Translations under genes and position numbers: made by a program
The notes under the pieces: generated by a model
Told to the model about the DNA's origin: nothing
Database searches by the model: none
What the model saw: the letters and a program-made list of their open reading frames with translations, nothing else
DNA from: Acanthornis magna
Taxonomy: Eukaryota > Chordata > Aves > Passeriformes > Acanthizidae
Direction of reading: 5' to 3'
DNA: 64,000 nt
Assembly (NCBI GenBank): GCA_036785705.1
Contig: JAWUZG010000961.1
Location: 186,001 to 250,000 of the forward strand
Shown here: positions 61,976 to 64,000 of the stretch, piece after piece
How positions within the stretch are numbered: the first letter of the stretch is position 1
Layout: the number at the start of each line of letters is the position of its first letter

Positions 61976-63840
61976 TGTCCCCAGCCCCTAGTTTCGCAGC
62001 CGAGCTCGCTCTCCCCGCACAGCCCCGCGTTTCCCCGCCCCGTGCCCAAACTTTATCCCGGTTTCCGGAGCGCCACTCTCGCCGCTCGCTCGGCTCGGCT
62101 CGGCTCGGCTCGGCTCGGCAGGGACACGGCGCTGTCCCCTCGGGGCCTGCCGGGCCTGCCCTCAGCGCCGAGCCCCCGCTCGCCCTCCCCGGGCCCGCGG
62201 GCCCCGAGCCGTGGCCCGGTGGCCCCGACGGTGGCCCGGTGGCCCCGGCGGTGGCCCGTCCCCTCCCCCACTCCCCTCCCCCGCCTTCCCAAGGCTCTGG
62301 CACCAATAATCCGCCTTTGCTGACATGCTCTGGTGGCTGTGCCTATCGGGCAACTCCCAGGATGCACTCCCGCTCCTCCCTGGCACCCCCTCAGCCGTGC
62401 CCACCCTCCCCTCGGACTTCCCAACCTTCGCTTTTTTTTTGGCTTTTTTTTTTTTTTTTTTCCGGCTTTTTTTTTTTTTTTTTATTATTATCCGCCCCCC
62501 CCACACACACACTCGCGGCCCGCCGCACTTTCCGCCCCCCCCCCCTCCACACGCACCCCGTGACCCCCTCCCCGCTTCGCTTCTCTCTCTCCCTCACCCC
62601 AATTCCCCTCAGGGGTCCCCCCTCGCCATGGCCGCGTTTCCCGCCCCCGCTTTCCCCTCACGGCCGTGCCCCCCCCCCCTCGCCCCTCACACCCCCCCCC
62701 GGTTCTCCCTCCCCGCCGTTGCCCCGAGCCCCGAGCGCCCCTCGGGGGAAGGGGGGGGTGTGTGTGGGGGTGTCCCCTGTCCCCGTCCCCCGGGGGGGGG
62801 CTCGTGGGGCGCGGGTGTCACTCACTGTCCGGAGCCCCCTCAGAGCCGCCTCCTCCTCCTCCTCAGCGGGGCCCGGCCCGGACTGGGGCCGTGGGGGGAG
62901 GGGAGGCGGCTCCCTCAGGTGGCCACTGACAGGAGGGGGGGGCGGGGGGGGCTGCGCGCGCAGGGGGACCCGCCCCCCCCTCACCCTCCGCCCCCCCCGG
63001 CTCCCCCCTCCCCTCTCCCTGCCCTCCCCCTCCCCCCCCTCCCCTGCGCCCCCTTCCCCTCCCCCGGCCCCCCCTCCCCTCGCGCCCCCCCCTCGGGACC
63101 CCCCCCGTTGCCAGGCAGATTTGGGACACCCTCGCGCCGGGCCACGCCCCCTGCCCAGGCCTGGGGCGCTGCGCTGGGTGGGTTTTTTTTTTATCTTTAA
63201 ACTAATGACGGACAGCCGCGCCGCCCAATGGGAAGCTGGGTTGCCCTCCCCGCGGCCAATCAGCGCGGAGAGCCGGCCTTAGCCCCGCCCCCGTAGTAAG
63301 CGGTGAGGAAAAGCGGCGTGGTCTCCTTATGATTGACGCGAGCGCCGACCAATCAGGGCCGCGCCCCCGTGGTGCGCGCCGCGTCCCTGCTGTGAGGGGA
63401 CAAAGAGGCGTGGTTTATATTTGATCGACGGGTGCGCTATCCAATGGGACGCAGCGAGCGGGCAGCGGCAGCCAATGGCGGCGCGGCCCGCGGGCAGGGG
63501 GCGGGGCCCGGGCGGTGCGGCGGGGCCCGGCCCGGCTCCTCCCGCCGGGTCCCCCCGGGGCCGGGCCGCGCTCGCTCCTCCCGGGGCCGGCTGAGGTGAT
63601 GCGCGGCCCGCGGGGAGGGGCCGCGGCTCCCGCCGCCCTTATCCGCCCGCGCAGGCCGCGCTGGGGCCGCAGATAGGGGGGGTGGCGGGAGGAAGCGGGG
63701 GGGAGGCACCGGGGGCCCGGCCGAGCCGGTTCTGCGGGGCGGGGTTGCGGCCGGGCCGGGCCGGGGGGGCCGGGGCTTGCGGTAGAGCCGGGCGGTGCTG
63801 GAGGCGCTGAGGGGGAAACTGCCCCGGGACCCGCGGGAGC
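61976..63840. promoter_or_regulatory. Second CpG island, promoter of an unidentified gene
   Basis: CpG-dense unique sequence. It has a (CTCGG)n run at 62090-62118, a CCAAT on plus near 62302, a ZNF143-like CAACTCCCAGGATGCA at 62351-62366, T runs at 62430-62485, C runs to 63115, and a CCAAT cluster at 63225-63476. A minus-strand CGGACA before GTGAGTGACA donor lies at 62826/62825. The island may drive a plus-strand gene leaving the window, a minus-strand alternative GATAD2A exon, or both. Confidence 0.7.
63225..63476 (+). promoter_or_regulatory. Five regularly spaced CCAAT boxes
   Basis: CCAAT occurs on plus at 63225-63229, 63256-63260, 63349-63353, 63441-63445 and 63472-63476, with start-to-start spacing of 31, 93, 92 and 31 bp. 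Contexts such as GGCCAATCAG and GACCAATCAG are good NF-Y sites. A TTTATATTTG near 63414 and two GGCGTGGT boxes lie between them. Confidence 0.8.
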
Positions 63841-63844
63841 GGCC

Positions 63845-64000
63845 GGGATCGGGAGCGGGAACAGGGCCCGGAGAGGCTCCGGCTGGGATCGGGACCGGGA
63901 ACAGGGCCCGGAGAGGCTCCGGCCGGGACCGGGACCGGGAACAGGGCCCGGAGAGGCTCCGGCTGGGATCGGGACCGGGAACAGGGCCCGGAGCAGCTCC
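63845..64000. repeat. 40-bp tandem repeat, 4 copies, cut by the window end
   Basis: ACAGGGCCCGGAGAGGCTCC recurs at 63861, 63901, 63941 and 63981, joined by GG(C/T)(T/C)GGGATCGGGACCGGGA. The period is exactly 40 bp. Confidence 0.95.

Noticed and set aside
52341..62000. MAU2 (expected upstream neighbour from human gene order)
   Set aside because: No exon with recognisable MAU2 sequence was found on either strand.

Overview
The window looks like nuclear DNA from a bird, probably a GC-rich microchromosome. It carries a multi-exon vertebrate gene with canonical GT-AG introns. CpG islands sit at about 49-50 kb and 62-64 kb. Nearly all remaining sequence is short-period tandem repeat, and no LINE, LTR or DNA transposon was recognised by eye. 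The bird assignment rests on this composition and on the gene sequence; the species cannot be named.

One protein-coding gene is certain: GATAD2A (p66-alpha, a subunit of the NuRD chromatin-remodelling complex), on the minus strand. Ten coding exons (start codon 33192-33194, stop codon 3805-3807) join without a frameshift into 1,887 nt, a 628-residue protein close to the roughly 633 residues of the human form. It has an N-terminal basic segment, the CR1 coiled coil that binds MBD2/MBD3 (about residues 160-203), repeated PPLVRG-type segments, the CR2 region with a GATA-type zinc finger (Cys442, 445, 463, 466), and the conserved C-terminus ending [10 protein letters not shown] 3' UTR probably runs down to about 1 kb. 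A CpG-island promoter with two CCAAT boxes and a strong GTGAGT donor at 49522/49521 is the best candidate first exon. A 42-nt cryptic exon (42396-42437) and a CpG-rich island (47580-47765) are possible extra 5' UTR exons.

Layout: 1-975 downstream flank; 975-3804 probable 3' UTR; 3805-33203 coding exons separated by tandem arrays; 33204-49521 first intron, again mostly arrays; 49-50.1 kb promoter island; 50.1-62 kb upstream arrays with no gene recognised; 62-63.8 kb a second CpG island with five regularly spaced CCAAT boxes and a ZNF143-like site, promoter of an unidentified gene or an alternative GATAD2A promoter.

The most unusual feature is the origin of the intronic repeats. At most splice sites the adjacent array contains copies of that same exon edge: the splice signal with several to about 130 nt of coding sequence, or at some sites only the intronic flank. 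The clearest cases are about 44 copies of the 5' splice site of coding exon 2, about 31 in-frame 42-bp copies of the 3' splice site of the zinc-finger exon, and about 20 copies of the exon edge carrying the start codon. Each array therefore holds many decoy splice sites. I propose that splice-junction sequence seeded minisatellite expansion across the whole gene.
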